NCBI GenBank assembly: GCA_015069525.1
Contig: SVIK01000004.1
Coordinates: 1-25,984 of the forward strand
From: Clostridiales bacterium
GTDB taxonomy: Bacteria > Bacillota > Clostridia > Christensenellales > Borkfalkiaceae
Length of the DNA: 25,984 nucleotides
Direction of reading: 5' to 3'
Shown: one piece after another, positions 24,602-25,984 of the stretch
How the letters are laid out: the number at the start of each line of letters is the position of its first letter
Position numbering within the stretch: the stretch's first letter is position 1
Notes under the pieces: generated by a model
Seen by the model: only the letters and a program-made list of their open reading frames with translations
The model's database searches: none
What the model was told of the DNA's origin: nothing
Translations under genes and position numbers: made by a program

Positions 24602-25750
24602 TTACTTATACGGTTTATCGCCGTAGAGCGCGCCGACGTTATCGGCATATTTTTTCATGCGCTCGCATTGTTTCAAATCGATTTCGTTGTCCATTTTCTC
24701 AATTTGCTTCTTTTGTTCCTTGGAAAGCTTGGTAGGGATTTCCACAATCACACGGATAAGCAAATTCCCCGTGCCGTTTCTTGCCGATTTAATGCCCTTT
24801 CCGCGCACGGTGAACACTTGCCCGCTTTGCGTACCCTCGGGCACGGTGAATTCGAACGTGTCGTCGATAGTAGGCACTTTTACCACGCCACCAAGACAAG
24901 CCGTCTTGTACGAGATAGGCAAATCAATCTTCAAATCGAACCTATCACGCACGAAAATCTTATGCGGTTCTACACGGAATACGATAATCAAATCGCCCGG
25001 CGTACCACCGTTAGGTCCTGCCTGCCCAAAGCCTTTTTTGCGCATATAGCTATTCGTATCCACGCCCGCGGGGATATCGATAGAAACGGTCGTTTCCTTG
25101 CGTTGATAGCCCTTTCCGCGACACTCGCCACACTTTTCCTTGACGATGCGCCCGTTCCCCCCGCAATCGGGACAAACCGTTTGGCGAATCGTACGCCCAA
25201 ACATCGTATTTTGAATTTGTTGTACCACGCCCGAGCCTTTACATTTTCCGCAGGTAGAGAATTCCGTACCGTTCTTTGCGCCCGTGCCTTTACAGGAAGA
25301 ACACGGCTCGTTTCTCGTGTAGGAGAAGGTCTTTTTACAACCCTTTGCCGCGTCCATAAACGAGAGCGTCATTTCCCGCTGAATATCTTCACCCACTTCG
25401 CTACGGGCAGTACGTTGTGCGCCACCGCCAAAGCCAAACCCGCTGAACAAATCGCCGAAGATATCACCAAAGCCCCCGAAACCGCTTGCTCCTGCACCGC
25501 CTCCAAAACCGCCGAAACCGCCCATGCCAGGGTGTTCCAGTTCGTAATCGTACGCCGCGCGTTTTTGGCTATCAGAGAGCGTTTCGTTCGCCTCGTTAAT
25601 TTCTTTAAATTTTTCCGCCGCTTCCGCATCGCCCTGATTTCTATCGGGGTGATATTTCATCGCAAGCTTTCTGTACGCGGTTTTAATTTCTTCGGGCGTA
25701 GCCTTTTTATCCACGCCGAGCGTTTCATAATAATTCTTCTTGTCTGCCAT
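24602..25750 (-). CDS. dnaJ: Molecular chaperone DnaJ (Hsp40)
   Basis: The 382-residue class I DnaJ has the J domain with the HPD motif (34-36), a Gly/Phe-rich linker (about 70-105), four CxxCxGxG zinc repeats (CSSCKGTG, CGKCKGSG, CPDCGGNG, CGECRGKG) and the C-terminal peptide-binding domains. It delivers unfolded clients to DnaK and stimulates its ATPase. The ATG at 25750 was chosen for AAAGGTG about 7 nt upstream and the family start ADKKNYYETLGV; the frame runs 15 codons further. It follows dnaK by 93 nt. Confidence 0.98.
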   Translation of the reverse strand: MADKKNYYETLGVDKKATPEEIKTAYRKLAMKYHPDRNQGDAEAAEKFKEINEANETLSDSQKRAAYDYELEHPGMGGFGGFGGGAGASGFGGFGDIFGDLFSGFGFGGGAQRTARSEVGEDIQREMTLSFMDAAKGCKKTFSYTRNEPCSSCKGTGAKNGTEFSTCGKCKGSGVVQQIQNTMFGRTIRQTVCPDCGGNGRIVKEKCGECRGKGYQRKETTVSIDIPAGVDTNSYMRKKGFGQAGPNGGTPGDLIIVFRVEPHKIFVRDRFDLKIDLPISYKTACLGGVVKVPTIDDTFEFTVPEGTQSGQVFTVRGKGIKSARNGTGNLLIRVIVEIPTKLSKEQKKQIEKMDNEIDLKQCERMKKYADNVGALYGDKPYK

Positions 25751-25775
25751 AGTTAAACACCTTTTATAGCACTTA

Positions 25776-25800
25776 CGGGTTTGACAAATTGCCAAACCCG
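25776..25800. other. Hairpin between dnaK and dnaJ
   Basis: CGGGTTTG (25776-25783) and CAAACCCG (25793-25800) form a perfect 8-bp stem with a 9-nt loop. No T-run follows on the minus strand, so it is more likely an mRNA processing or stability element than a full terminator. It may set the dnaK to dnaJ ratio. Confidence 0.55.
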
Positions 25801-25843
25801 AAGCCGTCTTTCATTATGTCGCGATAGCGCGTGCAATAGCCGA

Positions 25844-25984
25844 TTATTGATGGAATTCGGTATCGCCGTTATCCCCTGCGCCTGCATTATCGCCAGCGCC
25901 AGCGTTAGCGCCTGCTTGATACATCTTCGTAAATACAGGTTGTACGTCTTGCATAAGCTTGTCGTACGCCGCTTTAATCTTATC
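25844..25984 (-). CDS. dnaK: Molecular chaperone DnaK (Hsp70), C-terminal end only
   Basis: Only the last 46 residues and the stop (25844-25846) are in the window; the gene continues past the right edge. The piece IKAAYDKLMQDVQPVFTKMYQ is the helical lid end typical of DnaK. It is followed by a Gly/Ala-rich linker with the repeat AGAGDN and the tail GDTEFHQ. Most DnaK proteins end in an acidic tail of the EEV kind, so the FHQ end is slightly unusual. The position before dnaJ supports the call. Confidence 0.9.
   Translation of the reverse strand, partial: DKIKAAYDKLMQDVQPVFTKMYQAGANAGAGDNAGAGDNGDTEFHQ

Noticed and set aside
24668..25756. Long plus-strand open frame
   Set aside because: It is the antisense shadow of dnaJ, which has all its family motifs.
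25737..25775. Separate dnaJ promoter (TGCTATAAA)
   Set aside because: There is no -35 at a usable distance, and dnaJ is close behind dnaK.

Overview
The window reads as chromosomal DNA from a low-to-moderate GC member of the Clostridia, most likely an uncultured, gut-type, endospore-forming lineage (the lineage is inferred). The grounds are the B. subtilis-like gene order yqfC-yqfD-phoH-pgpH-ybeY-era-yqzL-recO, a SipL/SpoVID-type spore coat morphogenesis gene with SPOCS and LysM parts, a Veg gene, AGGAGG-type ribosome binding sites and sigma-A and sigma-E type promoters. No rRNA, tRNA, CRISPR array, transposase or phage gene was seen.

Most genes lie on the minus strand, so the description runs from right to left. 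At 25984-24602 are the tail of dnaK and complete dnaJ, closed by a hairpin terminator. At 24538-24050 is the most unusual piece: a good promoter, then a roughly 205-nt transcript that folds into a long interrupted hairpin, then a UUCG-tetraloop terminator lying directly before the ribosome binding site of an unknown 77-residue protein. Next comes the only sizeable plus-strand block (21727-24029): a zinc-dependent phospholipase C-like protein and a UMF1-type MFS transporter, with a shared promoter and a strong terminator. At 21548-16216 are a small membrane-anchored unknown protein and the uvrB-uvrA excision repair pair, with a candidate LexA box at the uvrB start. At 16217-14306 veg (plus strand) and a sipL-like gene diverge.

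At 14279-12262 a sigma-A promoter drives ispE (isoprenoid precursor synthesis) and an unknown TPR-like membrane protein, ended by a terminator. At 12239-7019 a second sigma-A promoter drives a heterodimeric ABC exporter and a CLC-type chloride transporter. At 7008-766 a sigma-E-like promoter precedes yqfC and yqfD (sporulation), followed by the housekeeping cluster phoH, pgpH-like c-di-AMP phosphodiesterase, ybeY, era, yqzL and recO (RNA and ribosome maturation, signalling, recombination). The window ends inside an unknown gene whose product has a small folded N-terminus and a Lys/Glu/Pro-rich, AT-hook-like tail.

All functional calls are from reading motifs and gene order; no database search was possible. 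Start codons were chosen by ribosome binding site and family length, and several differ from the longest open frame.
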